The notes beneath the pieces were generated by a model, which was given only the letters and a program-made list of their open reading frames with translations, ran no database searches and was not told where the DNA came from. A stretch of DNA of 64,000 nucleotides from Anderseniella sp963700735. GTDB taxonomy: Bacteria > Pseudomonadota > Alphaproteobacteria > Rhizobiales > Aestuariivirgaceae. Shown here one piece after another: positions 29,095-40,019 of this stretch. The stretch spans positions 355,827 through 419,826 of the forward strand of contig CAVOYR010000004.1 in assembly GCA_963700735.1 (NCBI GenBank), in the 5' to 3' direction. Each line of letters starts with the position of its first letter. Position 1 is the first letter of the stretch. Position numbers and translations under genes: made by a program.

Positions 29095-29108
29095 TATGTA
29101 TATACATA
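29095..29108. promoter_or_regulatory. Putative HutC operator
   Basis: TATGTATATACATA is a perfect 14-base palindrome in an AT-rich stretch between the divergent hutF and hutI genes. It resembles the GTATATAC-type core of known HutC sites (consensus as I recall, CTTGTATRTACAAG). It lies 29 bases from hutF and 38 bases from hutI, so one repressor dimer could cover both promoters. Confidence 0.65.
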
Positions 29109-29146
29109 ATATCGCATCAATCACCCGATGCAACAGGGATTTCCCG

Positions 29147-30355
29147 ATGTCACAGCAAACGCTGCTCACCAACCTGACGCTTGCCAGCATGGCTGCCGGT
29201 GGTGCGCCGTATGGCCTGGTCGAGGATGCTGCCATTGCGATCGAGGCGGGCCGCATCGCCTGGGCCGGCCCCCGCAACCGTCTGCCATCGCACCATGCCG
29301 GCTGGCAGGCGCAGGACATGGGCGGCCGGCTGGTCACGCCGGGCCTGATCGACTGCCACACCCACATTGTGTTCGGCGGCGACCGGGCACGCGAGTTCGA
29401 GATGCGGCTGGACGGCGCAAGTTACGAAGAGATCGCCCGCGCGGGCGGCGGCATCGTTTCCACCGTAACCGCCACCCGCACGGCCAGCGTCGACGAACTG
29501 GTTGCCGGTGCCCTGCCGCGCGTGGATCATCTGCTCGCCGAAGGCGTCACCGTCATCGAGATCAAGTCCGGCTACGGGCTCGACCGCGACACCGAGCTCA
29601 ACATGCTGCGCGCCGCCCGACGTATCGGGAACGAGCGACAGGTGCGGGTCACGACCACGTTCCTCGGCGCGCATGCCATCCCGGCCGAGTACAAGGACCG
29701 CGCTGATGCCTACATCGACGAGGTGTGCATTCCCGCACTGGAAGCAGCCCATGCCGAAGGGCTGGTGGACGCGGTCGATGGCTTCTGCGAAGGCATTGCC
29801 TTTACGCCAGGCCAGATCGAACGGGTGTTCATCAAGGCCCGTGAACTGGGGCTGCCGGTGAAACTGCATGCCGAGCAGTTGTCGAACCTTGGTGGCGCTG
29901 CACTTGCTGCAAGGTATGGCGCGCAGTCGGCAGATCACCTCGAGTATCTCGACGAAGACGGCATAAAGGCAATGGCTGCTGCCGGAACTGTCGCCGGTAT
30001 CGTGCCGGGCGCGTTCTATACCTTGCGCGAGACGAAAGTGCCGCCCATCGCCCTGCTGCGCAAGCACGGCGTGCCGATGGCCGTCGCCACCGATTGCAAC
30101 CCCGGCTCGTCCCCCATGACTTCGCTGCTGCTGTCGATGAACATGGCCTGCACGCTGTTCCGGCTGACCTGCGAGGAAGCCCTTGCCGGCACAACCCGCA
30201 ACGCCGCCCGTGCCCTTGGCCTCGATGACTGCGGCACCGTGGAGCCCGGCAAGCGCGCCGACCTGTGCGTCTGGAATGTCGCGCATCCGGCTGAACTGTC
30301 CTACCGCATCGGTTTCAACCCGCTGCATCAACGCCTGTTTGCGAGCGCGCCATGA
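29147..30355 (+). CDS. hutI: Imidazolonepropionase HutI
   Basis: The ATG at 29147 (MSQQTLLTNLTLASMAAGGA) gives 402 residues; the earlier in-frame ATG at 29096 lies inside the operator. The metal-binding HTHIVFGGDRA motif is at about residue 69, and later active-site segments are KLHAEQLSN and ATDCNPGSSPMTS. It opens 4-imidazolone-5-propanoate to N-formimino-L-glutamate in the cytoplasm. Its stop overlaps the hutH start by 4 bases. Confidence 0.95.
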   Translation: MSQQTLLTNLTLASMAAGGAPYGLVEDAAIAIEAGRIAWAGPRNRLPSHHAGWQAQDMGGRLVTPGLIDCHTHIVFGGDRAREFEMRLDGASYEEIARAGGGIVSTVTATRTASVDELVAGALPRVDHLLAEGVTVIEIKSGYGLDRDTELNMLRAARRIGNERQVRVTTTFLGAHAIPAEYKDRADAYIDEVCIPALEAAHAEGLVDAVDGFCEGIAFTPGQIERVFIKARELGLPVKLHAEQLSNLGGAALAARYGAQSADHLEYLDEDGIKAMAAAGTVAGIVPGAFYTLRETKVPPIALLRKHGVPMAVATDCNPGSSPMTSLLLSMNMACTLFRLTCEEALAGTTRNAARALGLDDCGTVEPGKRADLCVWNVAHPAELSYRIGFNPLHQRLFASAP

Positions 30356-31895
30356 ACACCATCACCCTCACGCCCGGCCAGACCACGCTCGACCAGCTCC
30401 GGCAGGTCTATCGCGACGGCCTGAGTGCCCAACTGGATGAGACGGCCCGTCCTGCCGTGGAGCGGGCGGCTGAGCAGGTGGCAGCGGCTGCCCGGGGCGG
30501 CGAGCCGGTCTATGGCGTCAACACCGGCTTCGGCAAGCTTGCGTCAGTGAAGATCAGACCCGAGGACACCGAGACCCTGCAGCGCAACCTCATCCTGTCG
30601 CATTGCGCAGGTGTTGGTGAGCCGGTGCCCGCCCACATCACCCGGCTGATGATGACGCTCAAACTGCTGTCACTGGGCCGTGGCGCGTCCGGTGTGCGCT
30701 GGCGGGTGATCACGCAGCTCCAGGACATGCTGGCCAAGGGCGTCACGCCGGTGGTGCCGGGGCAGGGGTCCGTCGGTGCCTCGGGTGATCTTGCCCCGCT
30801 GGCCCACATGGCAGCAGTGATGATGGGCGAGGCGGAAGCCTGGTTCGGTGGCCACACCATGTCCGGCGCAGAAGCGTTGAAGGCAGCAGGGATAGAGCCA
30901 TTGGTGCTGACCGCCAAGGAAGGCCTTGCGCTGATCAACGGCACGCAGTTCTCCACCGCCTATGCGCTGGCCGGCCTGTTCGATGCGCGCCGGCTGGCCG
31001 AAGCAGCCATCGTGACCTCGTGCCTGTCCACCGACGCGATCATGGGATCAACCGCGCCGCTGCAACCGGAGATCCACGAACTGCGGGGCCATCGCGGCCA
31101 GATCGACGTGGCGGCTGCCATGCGCGCGCTGATGGACGGGTCGGAAATCCGCGAGAGCCACCGCGAGGGCGATACCCGCGTGCAGGACCCCTATTGCATC
31201 CGCTGCCAGCCGCAGGTGACTGGTGCCGCAATAGACCTGCTCCGCCAGGCCGGCCGCACGCTGGAGATCGAGGCCAACGCCGTCACCGACAACCCGCTGG
31301 TGCTGGAAGGGGCGGGGATCATCGTGTCCGGCGGCAACTTCCATGCTGAACCCGTTGCCTTCGCGGCTGACATACTCGCCCTCGCCATTGCCGAGATCGG
31401 TGCCATTGCGCAGCGCCGCGTGGCGATGATGGTGGACCCGGCCCTGTCGTTCGACCTGCCGCCGTTCCTCACGCCCGACCCCGGCCTGAACTCCGGTTAC
31501 ATGATCGCAGAGGTAACCACCGCCGCGCTGATGAGCGAGAACAAGCACCTCGCCAACCCGTGCTCGACCAACTCCACGCCTACCTCCGCCAACCAGGAAG
31601 ACCACGTGTCGATGGCGGCCCACGGCGCACGCCGGTTGATGCGGATGACGCCGAACCTCGCCAGCATCCTTGGCGTCGAACTGCTGTGTGCAGCCCAGGG
31701 CATCGAGTGCCGCGGCCCGCTGAAGACCAGCCCGGCGTTGCAGAAGGTGCTGGCACGGCTTCGCCAGGACGTGCCGTCGCTGGAGCAGGACCGCTACATG
31801 GCCACCGAAATGAAAACCGCCGCAGACCTCGTCGCCTCCGCCGGCGCCGTGCGGGCAACCGGCAATGATGACCTGATCGACTGGAGCAACAGACC

Positions 31896-31899
<4 letters not shown>
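30352..31899 (+). CDS. hutH: Histidine ammonia-lyase HutH
   Basis: The 515-residue enzyme contains the Ala-Ser-Gly triad at residues 143-145 (GSVGASGDLAPLAH) that cyclises into the MIO electrophile. YGVNTGFGKLASVKI carries the active-site Tyr. NGTQFSTAY and the NPCSTNSTPTSANQEDHVSM block match the family. It deaminates L-histidine to urocanate, the first step and the source of the HutC ligand. It is coupled by ATGA overlaps at both ends to hutI and hutU. Confidence 0.96.
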
Positions 31900-33568
<1,669 letters not shown>

Positions 33569-33572
<4 letters not shown>

Positions 33573-34522
33573 TTTTCCGCCGCCATCAGTCCGGGAATGC
33601 TGGCCGATGAAATCTGCTCGCGGCAGTGCTCGGTGAAGGCCTGCATAACCCGCGTTGTCAGCTCCGAGCGCACCCGCACCAGCCCGAGGTTCATGGGCCT
33701 GACACCGCCGGTCAGCGGCACGAAGCGCAACGGCTTGCCGTCCGGCGATGTGGCCGACCTGGGCCTGATGTTGGCCAGCGCAAAGCCATAGCCGTTGGCC
33801 ACCATCGAGTGCAGCACCGCCATGTCGCGGGTCTTCTCGGCAATACGTGGCGTTACCCCGTTGTCGCGCAGGATCGACAGCATGTACTCACCCGAATAGG
33901 GCAGGTCGAGCAGGATCATCGGCTCGCCGTCCAGGTCCTCGACCGACAGCCCGGGCTGCCCCGCCAGTCGGTGCGATGCCGGCAACAGCACGTAGGGTGG
34001 CAGTTCGGCAAACGGCATGAACGTCAGGTCGGGCGCTATCTCGAGGTCGTAGGTCAGCGCCACGTCCAGCTCGCCCCGGCGCAACAGGTCCAGCAACTGG
34101 CCCTGGTGGCCCTCGGTCTGGCGTATGCGCACCTGCGGATATTTCAGCTCGAACCGCTGGCGGATTTCCGGCAGCACAAGCTGCGCAAACGTCAGCAAAC
34201 ACCCGACCGAGAACGGCCCCGCCACTGAACCTGAAATGTCGTCCGCCAGGCTGTTCAGGCCGTGTGCAGCCTCCAGCAACTGTCCCGCCTCATGCAGGAA
34301 GCGGCGGCCGGCTGAGCTGAGCGACAGCCCGTGCGCCGGCTTGCGCACGAACAGCTGCACGCCGAACTCCTGTTCAAGCTGGCTGATGGCGGCAGAGATG
34401 GAAGGCGACGACACGTTGAGCTGGTTGGCCGCTTCGGCGATGGACCCCGCCTCGCCAACCGCCACCAGGTATTCCAGCTGGCGCAGCGTGAACCGCAGCC
34501 GGGCCGAGCGCGACGGCGACAT
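33569..34522 (-). CDS. LysR family regulator, partner of the HpaB-like monooxygenase
   Basis: The ATG at 34522 (317 residues, MSPSRSARLRFTLRQLEYLV) overlaps the stop of the upstream fusion gene as TGATG. The helix-turn-helix is clear (VGEAGSIAEAANQLNVSSPS). The effector domain contains EGHQGQLLDLLRRGELDVAL, LPPYVLLPASHRLA and EPMILLDLPYSGEYMLSILR, and each has a counterpart in the fused domain of the previous gene. It probably controls this operon, and possibly glcDEF, in response to an aromatic or related acid. The ligand is unknown. Confidence 0.92.
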
Positions 34523-35688
34523 CACACGGCGGCTGCGTTGAGCAGCGCGATGCAGTGTTCGCGAAACCGCGACGTGGCCCGGTCCAGCACCGCACCCCGG
34601 CGCTGGCACAGCACCAGCCTGCTCGACGCGATCGGGTCGGCAATGGCTCGGGTGATCAGCGACTTGCCGTCATAGCTCATGGCAGACGCAGGCCTGGTCG
34701 CCAGCAGCGAATAGCCAAGCCCGTGCGCCACCATGCCCCGCACCATCTCGAAGCTTTGTGCCCGGTAGCCGACCTTCGGTTCGCCCACCCCATCGAACAG
34801 CGACAGGAAATATTCGCGGCTGGGCGGTGCATCCAGCAGCACCAGCCGTTCGGCCAGCAGGTCCTTCAGGGCAATGCGTTCGTGCGCCCCCAGCGGATGG
34901 CCGTCAGGCAGCAGCACGTAGGGCGACAGGTTCGCCAGCGGCGTCGCCAGCAGGTCGCGCGCAATGTCGAAGTCGTACAGGAAGGCGAGATCGATGTCGC
35001 CGGCGCGCAGCAGTTCCATCAGGCGGCGCTGGTCGCCCTCGTGCAGGTCCAGTTGCACCGGGCCGACCGATTGCTCGAGGTCCTGCAGGATGGCCGGCAG
35101 GATGTACGGGCCGAACGTGTGCAGCGTGCCCAGCCGCAGCGCGTCCGGTTGGCGGTTGAGGCCGGCCCGCGCCGGGGCGATCTTGACCGGCGAGCCGTAG
35201 GCACGGTGCGCGAAGATCAGCGGGTGGCCGCCGGTGGCGAGGAAGATCTCCTGCACCTCGCCGATGAACACGTGGTGCGTGCCGACCTGCTCCGACGACT
35301 TCACCGTGCAGTCGAACGCCGTCAGCGGATCGACGAAACGCGGTGCGCCGGTGGTCATGGTGGCCCAGGAGCCGCAACTGAACTTGTCACCATCCTCGGT
35401 CTTGATGCGGCCTGCAAACGTGTCTGACACATAGGACTGGTCATCGCGCAGCACGTTTACGCAGAAGCAGCCATTGTCGATGATGGTTCTGGCGGCAGGC
35501 GACTTCTCGTGCACGCACACCAGCAGCGTTGGCGCATTGCCATCCGCAGACACCGACGACATCGCCGACACGGTAACCCCGTGCCGCCCCGCCTCGCCGT
35601 CGGTGGTGACAACGTTGACCGTTGCGGCGGCACAGCTCATGCCCTGAAGGAAGCGGTCTCGCAGATCAGCTGTGCGCGCAATGTTCAA
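34522..35688 (-). CDS. Flavin reductase fused to a LysR-type effector-binding domain
   Basis: I propose the TTG at 35688 (388 residues), with AGGA 8 bases before it and 10 bases after the HpaB stop; an ATG at 35640 is the alternative. Residues about 10-168 form a HpaC-like flavin reductase (TVNVVTTDGEAGRHGVTVSA, SVSADGNAPTLLVCVHEKSP, GCFCVNVLRDDQ). Residues about 183-386 form a LysR substrate-binding domain without any helix-turn-helix (LHEGDQRRLMELLRAGDIDL, LSPYVLLPDGHPLG, LVLLDAPPSREYFLSLF). It should supply FADH2 or FMNH2 to the HpaB-like oxygenase. The fused sensor may gate that activity by substrate. The sequence reads cleanly across the junction. Confidence 0.88.
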   Translation of the reverse strand: MNIARTADLRDRFLQGMSCAAATVNVVTTDGEAGRHGVTVSAMSSVSADGNAPTLLVCVHEKSPAARTIIDNGCFCVNVLRDDQSYVSDTFAGRIKTEDGDKFSCGSWATMTTGAPRFVDPLTAFDCTVKSSEQVGTHHVFIGEVQEIFLATGGHPLIFAHRAYGSPVKIAPARAGLNRQPDALRLGTLHTFGPYILPAILQDLEQSVGPVQLDLHEGDQRRLMELLRAGDIDLAFLYDFDIARDLLATPLANLSPYVLLPDGHPLGAHERIALKDLLAERLVLLDAPPSREYFLSLFDGVGEPKVGYRAQSFEMVRGMVAHGLGYSLLATRPASAMSYDGKSLITRAIADPIASSRLVLCQRRGAVLDRATSRFREHCIALLNAAAV

Positions 35689-35698
35689 TCTCTCGGTC

Positions 35699-37222
35699 CT
35701 ATTCGGCCGCTTGCTTGATGGAGCCGTGCGTGGAGAACCACTGGTTGACGGCACCATCGCCCTGCGGACGCTTGCTATCGGGACGGACCCGGTCAGACAG
35801 GCCAGCCGACTTCTTGACGAAGTCCAGCGGGCCGTCGAAGTCGAAGTTGCGATAGATCGCAGCCAGCTGGTTGAACCGGGGCGACTGGGCAAACATCTGG
35901 AACGCCAACCGGTGCCCGGCATAGTCGGACGAGATCAGGTCACGGGCATAGGCCAGCAGCTTGCGCCGGTCTTCCGCCACCCACTCGTCGTTCAGGCTGT
36001 AGTACTTCTGCAGCCATGGCTTTGTGGCCTCGTCCTCGAAGGACGCAATGTCCGGCGTCACGCAGATCTGCCCGCCACACAGGTCGCGCGCGGTGTTGAT
36101 GGCCTCGTAAAGGTTTGAGCAGGCATGCACCCGGCCGGTCATCAGCAGCGACTGGTTGGGCATCATCAGCCCGGCTGGCGAGCGTTCGCCCAGCGTGATG
36201 GCGGCCGTCAGGTGCGCGTTGATCGTCTCGCGGTACATGGCCAGTTCGGCGAGCTTCTCCTGCACGGCCGGCTGCTTGTCGAGGCCGGTCTGGCGCGCGT
36301 TGAACAGGGCAGCCCCGATCAGCATGTCGGCAACCTTCAGGTTGCGCTGCACGAAGGCGAAGGCCGAATAGCGGTGCAGCGTGGCGCGAATGAACGCAGC
36401 CGCCTTGGTGTGCCGGTAGAACAGCACGTTCTCCCACGGGATCAGCACGTTGTCGAAGATCACCAGCGTGTCGACCTCGTCGAACTTGTTGGCCAGCGGA
36501 TAATCGCGTGCATCGGCGCGGCCGGCAAAGCCGGTGCGGCAGATGAACTTGAGGTTGGGCGAGTCGAGGTTGCAGATGAAGCCGACGGCGTAATCGGAGT
36601 AGGCGTCATTGCCCCAGTTGGCGATGGTTGGCTTGGTGAAGGCCTGGTTGGCGTAGGCCGCAGCGGTTTCATATTTCGCGCCACGCACCACGATGCCGGC
36701 GTCGGTCTCCTTGACCACGTGCAGCAGCATGTCCGGGTCCTGGTCCTGCGGCGCCTTGGACCGGTCGCCCTTGGGGTCGGTGTTGGCGGAAACGTGGAAT
36801 GGATCGCGCGCGATCACCGAGTGGATGTGGTTCTCGATGTTCTTGGCCCACTGTGCATCGATTTCCGACAGCACGTCCTGGCCATCGTACAGCGACCACA
36901 TTTCGCCGACGGTCTCGTCACCCACACGGGTCACCACGCCGCCTACGGTCTCAAGCACGGTGTCGGTCGCGCGGCGCTTGCCCCACCAGTCTTCCTGGCT
37001 GTAGGGCAGGGCGTTGCCAACCGCGTTGACTTCACCGTTCTGCACCAACGTCATCACGTCGCGCGTGGCTGCGTCATGCTGCATGTCGTAGATGCGGGCG
37101 CGGATATCCACCAGCGGCTTGAACTGCGGATGGGCGGTGACGTCCTTCACCTTCTCGCCGTTGATATAGATCTCGCGGTTGTCGCGAATTGAGTCCTTGT
37201 ACTGCTCGCCTGTCCTGATCAT
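35699..37222 (-). CDS. HpaB/PvcC-family flavin-dependent monooxygenase, oxygenase component
   Basis: The 507-residue protein belongs to the 4-hydroxyphenylacetate 3-hydroxylase family: RTGEQYKDSIRDNREIYING at the start, then GRSKAPQDQDPDM-like and FDEVDTLVIFDNVLIPWENV, and a C-terminal acyl-CoA-dehydrogenase-like helical domain. It uses reduced flavin and O2 to hydroxylate a phenol or related ring. The next gene (10 bases away) supplies a flavin reductase domain. The family also includes 4-hydroxybutyryl-CoA dehydratase-type and pigment enzymes, so the substrate remains open. Confidence 0.9.
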   Translation of the reverse strand: MIRTGEQYKDSIRDNREIYINGEKVKDVTAHPQFKPLVDIRARIYDMQHDAATRDVMTLVQNGEVNAVGNALPYSQEDWWGKRRATDTVLETVGGVVTRVGDETVGEMWSLYDGQDVLSEIDAQWAKNIENHIHSVIARDPFHVSANTDPKGDRSKAPQDQDPDMLLHVVKETDAGIVVRGAKYETAAAYANQAFTKPTIANWGNDAYSDYAVGFICNLDSPNLKFICRTGFAGRADARDYPLANKFDEVDTLVIFDNVLIPWENVLFYRHTKAAAFIRATLHRYSAFAFVQRNLKVADMLIGAALFNARQTGLDKQPAVQEKLAELAMYRETINAHLTAAITLGERSPAGLMMPNQSLLMTGRVHACSNLYEAINTARDLCGGQICVTPDIASFEDEATKPWLQKYYSLNDEWVAEDRRKLLAYARDLISSDYAGHRLAFQMFAQSPRFNQLAAIYRNFDFDGPLDFVKKSAGLSDRVRPDSKRPQGDGAVNQWFSTHGSIKQAAE

Positions 37223-37328
37223 CAGCTCATCCTCGGTCTTGTGCGCGCCAGCGGTCGCGCGGATACTGGAACCATGAAGTGTGCCGCATACCCATCATTA
37301 GACAAAATAAAACATAACTCACCCGACG

Positions 37329-37343
37329 TTAGCCATAGCCTAA
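37329..37343. promoter_or_regulatory. Possible LysR box in the hpaB-glcD divergent region
   Basis: TTAGCCATAGCCTAA has a T-N13-A form with matching TTAG/CTAA ends, in the 226-base region between the divergent HpaB-like and glcD genes. It is a weak candidate for the LysR regulator at 33569-34522. The surrounding 60 bases are AT-rich, as expected for promoters. Confidence 0.3.
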
Positions 37344-37393
37344 TTTGCGACAATGCCAACCGGGTGCAGGCCAATCATCGGGTCTGGCGTAAT

Positions 37394-37412
37394 TGGTAAA
37401 ATTAGTTTACCA
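37394..37412. promoter_or_regulatory. Inverted repeat upstream of glcD, likely operator
   Basis: TGGTAAA and TTTACCA around ATTAG form a perfect 7-base inverted repeat 37 bases before the glcD start. TGGT/ACCA arms recall sites of GntR/FCD regulators such as those controlling lactate and glycolate genes. No such regulator is adjacent; the one at 23578-24249 is a candidate. Confidence 0.45.
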
Positions 37413-37448
37413 TTTGCGCAGTTCGCCGCGAACAGGAAGGATCAAGCC

Positions 37449-38885
37449 ATGGAGATGCCAGTACCGGACCAGGCCGTCATCGGGCGAAAAGCCGATATCG
37501 TTGCGGCCCTGTCGGCCATTCTTCCCCACCCCGAAGCGGTGATATCCGACCCCAACGAAACCCGTGCGTATGAATGCGATGCGCTGACCGCCTATCGCTG
37601 CCAGCCGCTGGCAGTGGTGTTGCCGGCGACCACGGAAGAAGTGGCGGCAGTGCTGAAGTACTGTCACGCCGAAGGGGTGCCGGTGGTGCCGCGCGGGGCA
37701 GGAACGTCGCTCGCGGGCGGGTCGCTGCCCACCGCAGACAGCATCGTGCTGGGCGTGGCCCGCATGAGTGCCGTGCTTGAGACCGACTATCCCAACCGCA
37801 TCATCCGGGTTCAGACCGGCCGCACCAACCTGTCGGTTACCGGCGCGGTGGAGGCCGATGGATTTTTCTACGCGCCTGACCCGTCAAGCCAGCTGGCCTG
37901 CGCGATTGCCGGCAATATCGCCATGAACTCCGGCGGTGCCCACTGCCTGAAGTATGGCGTCACCACCAACAACCTGATGGGCGTGCGCATGGTCACCATG
38001 CAGGGCGACATCGTCGACATTGGCGGCGCCCACCTCGATGCCCCCGTCTATGACCTGCTCGGCCTCATCTGCGGCTCGGAAGGCCAGCTTGGCGTCGTCA
38101 CCGAGGCGACGTTGCGCATCCTTGCCAAGCCCGAGGGCGCACGGCCCGTGCTGATGGGCTTCGACTCGTCCGAAGTGGCTGGTGAGTGCGTTGCCGACAT
38201 CATCAAGGCCGGCGTACTGCCCGTGGCCATCGAGTTCATGGACCGGCCCTGCATCCGCGCCACCGAGGACTTTGCCAAGGCTGGTTACCCGGATGTCGAG
38301 GCCCTGCTCATCGTCGAGGTGGAAGGCTCCGACGCCGAGATCCGCGAGCAACTCGACAAGATCAACGCCATCGCCATGCGCCACAACCCGGCGGAACTGC
38401 GAGAAAGCACGGGCCCGGAACAGTCTGCCGCCATCTGGAAGGGCCGCAAGTCCGCGTTCGGCGCCATGGGTCAGATCAACGACTACATCTGCCTCGACGG
38501 CACCATACCGGTCAGCCAGTTGCCGCTGGTGCTGCGCCGCATGCAGGAGTTGTCGAAGCAGTTCGGGCTGGACGTCGCCAACGTGTTCCACGCGGGCGAC
38601 GGCAACCTGCACCCGCTCATCCTGTTCGATGCCAACAAGCCCGGCGACCTTGAAATCTGCGAGGAAATGGGCGCTGAAATCCTGAAGCTGTGCGTCGAGG
38701 TGGGCGGATGCCTGACCGGCGAGCACGGCGTTGGCGTGGAAAAGCGCGACCTCATGCTGACCCAGTACAACGAAGGTGACATCGAGGCCCAGGTCCGCGT
38801 CAAGGATGTGTTCGACGGCAAGTGGCTGCTCAACCCGGCCAAGGTGTTCCCGCTCGCCACCACCAGGGAGCGCCGCGCCGCATGA
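37449..38885 (+). CDS. glcD: Glycolate oxidase FAD subunit GlcD
   Basis: The ATG at 37449 has AGGAAGG upstream and yields 478 residues, near the usual 499. The FAD-binding PCMH domain is visible (VVPRGAGTSLAGGSLPTADS, AIAGNIAMNSGGAHCLKYGV), then the FAD-oxidase C domain (NVFHAGDGNLHPLILFD and GGCLTGEHGVGVEKRDLM). It oxidises glycolate to glyoxylate and passes electrons through GlcE and GlcF to the respiratory chain. It overlaps glcE by 4 bases. Confidence 0.95.
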   Translation: MEMPVPDQAVIGRKADIVAALSAILPHPEAVISDPNETRAYECDALTAYRCQPLAVVLPATTEEVAAVLKYCHAEGVPVVPRGAGTSLAGGSLPTADSIVLGVARMSAVLETDYPNRIIRVQTGRTNLSVTGAVEADGFFYAPDPSSQLACAIAGNIAMNSGGAHCLKYGVTTNNLMGVRMVTMQGDIVDIGGAHLDAPVYDLLGLICGSEGQLGVVTEATLRILAKPEGARPVLMGFDSSEVAGECVADIIKAGVLPVAIEFMDRPCIRATEDFAKAGYPDVEALLIVEVEGSDAEIREQLDKINAIAMRHNPAELRESTGPEQSAAIWKGRKSAFGAMGQINDYICLDGTIPVSQLPLVLRRMQELSKQFGLDVANVFHAGDGNLHPLILFDANKPGDLEICEEMGAEILKLCVEVGGCLTGEHGVGVEKRDLMLTQYNEGDIEAQVRVKDVFDGKWLLNPAKVFPLATTRERRAA

Positions 38886-40018
38886 CGCCGAAAACTGAAA
38901 CTGCACTCGCCGAGGCCGTCAGGGCAGCGGCGGCCAGGCGCACGCCGCTCCACATCAAGGGCGGTGGCACCCGCGCCGGTCTTGGTGGCGGCGTCACCGG
39001 CGAAGTGCTCAACACCTCCGGGCTGAAGGGCGTGTCGCTGTATGAACCCGGCGCATTGACCATCGTGGCAGCAGCCGGCACCCCGCTTGACGTGATCGAG
39101 AAGACGCTGGCCAAGGAAAACCAGCGCCTGCCGTTCGAGCCGATGGACCACCGCGCGCTCTATGGCACCAACGGCAAGCCGACCATCGGCGGCGTGGTGG
39201 CAGCCAACGTGTCCGGCCCGCGCCGCATCCAGGCCGGGGCCTGCCGCGACAGCCTGATCGGCGTGCGCTTCGTCAATGGCGAAGGCACCGTCGTCAAGAA
39301 CGGCGGCCGGGTGATGAAGAACGTGACCGGCTACGACCTGGTCAAGCTGATGGCTGGCAGCCACGGCACGTTAGGCGTGCTGACGCAGGTGGCCTTCAAG
39401 GTGTTGCCGATGCCGGAAACCTCCGCGCTGGTGACTGTCTCGGGGCTTGGTCCGGCCCGCGCCGTTGATGCAATGAGCGCGGCATTGACCTCGCCGTTTG
39501 ACGTCAATGGTGCCGCTCACACCGCCACCGGAACGCCCCGGACGATGGTGCGCGTCGAAGGTTTTGAAGGCTCGGTGAAATACCGCGCAGGCAGGCTCAG
39601 GGACCTGCTCGCCAGCTTCGGCGATGTCTCGGCCAGTCTCGATGACAAGGCGAACCAGACTGCCTGGGCCGACGTGCGCGACGTGACCGCCCTTGCCGGC
39701 GGGGCGGGCGATGTGTGGCGCATATCGGTCAAGCCGTCCGACGGTCCGGCGGTGGTCGCAGCCTTGCCCGCTGATGCCAGCTGGCAGATGGACTGGGGCG
39801 GCGGACTGGTGTGGGCACGGGTGCCGGCGGGCACGGATGTGCGCAGGCGGCTTGCCGGCATTGCCGGTCACGCGACGCTGGTCAGCGCCGATGAAGCCAC
39901 CAAGCAGCGGCTCGGTGTGTTCCAGCCGGAGCTTCCCGCCCTTGCGGCCATCTCGAAGGGCCTCAGGGTCAGGTTTGACCCGGCCGGCATACTCAATCCG
40001 GGCCGCATGGGGGACTGA
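38882..40018 (+). CDS. glcE: Glycolate oxidase subunit GlcE
   Basis: The ATG at 38882 overlaps the glcD stop (ATGA). The 378-residue protein has the FAD-binding half of the oxidase fold (HIKGGGTRAGLGGGVTGEVL, KPTIGGVVAANVSGPRRIQA, GGRVMKNVTGYDLVKLMAGS) typical of GlcE, without the full C-terminal oxidase domain. It is needed with GlcD and GlcF for an active membrane-linked glycolate dehydrogenase. Its TGA ends one base before the glcF start. Confidence 0.94.
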   Translation: MTPKTETALAEAVRAAAARRTPLHIKGGGTRAGLGGGVTGEVLNTSGLKGVSLYEPGALTIVAAAGTPLDVIEKTLAKENQRLPFEPMDHRALYGTNGKPTIGGVVAANVSGPRRIQAGACRDSLIGVRFVNGEGTVVKNGGRVMKNVTGYDLVKLMAGSHGTLGVLTQVAFKVLPMPETSALVTVSGLGPARAVDAMSAALTSPFDVNGAAHTATGTPRTMVRVEGFEGSVKYRAGRLRDLLASFGDVSASLDDKANQTAWADVRDVTALAGGAGDVWRISVKPSDGPAVVAALPADASWQMDWGGGLVWARVPAGTDVRRRLAGIAGHATLVSADEATKQRLGVFQPELPALAAISKGLRVRFDPAGILNPGRMGD

Positions 40019-40019
40019 C

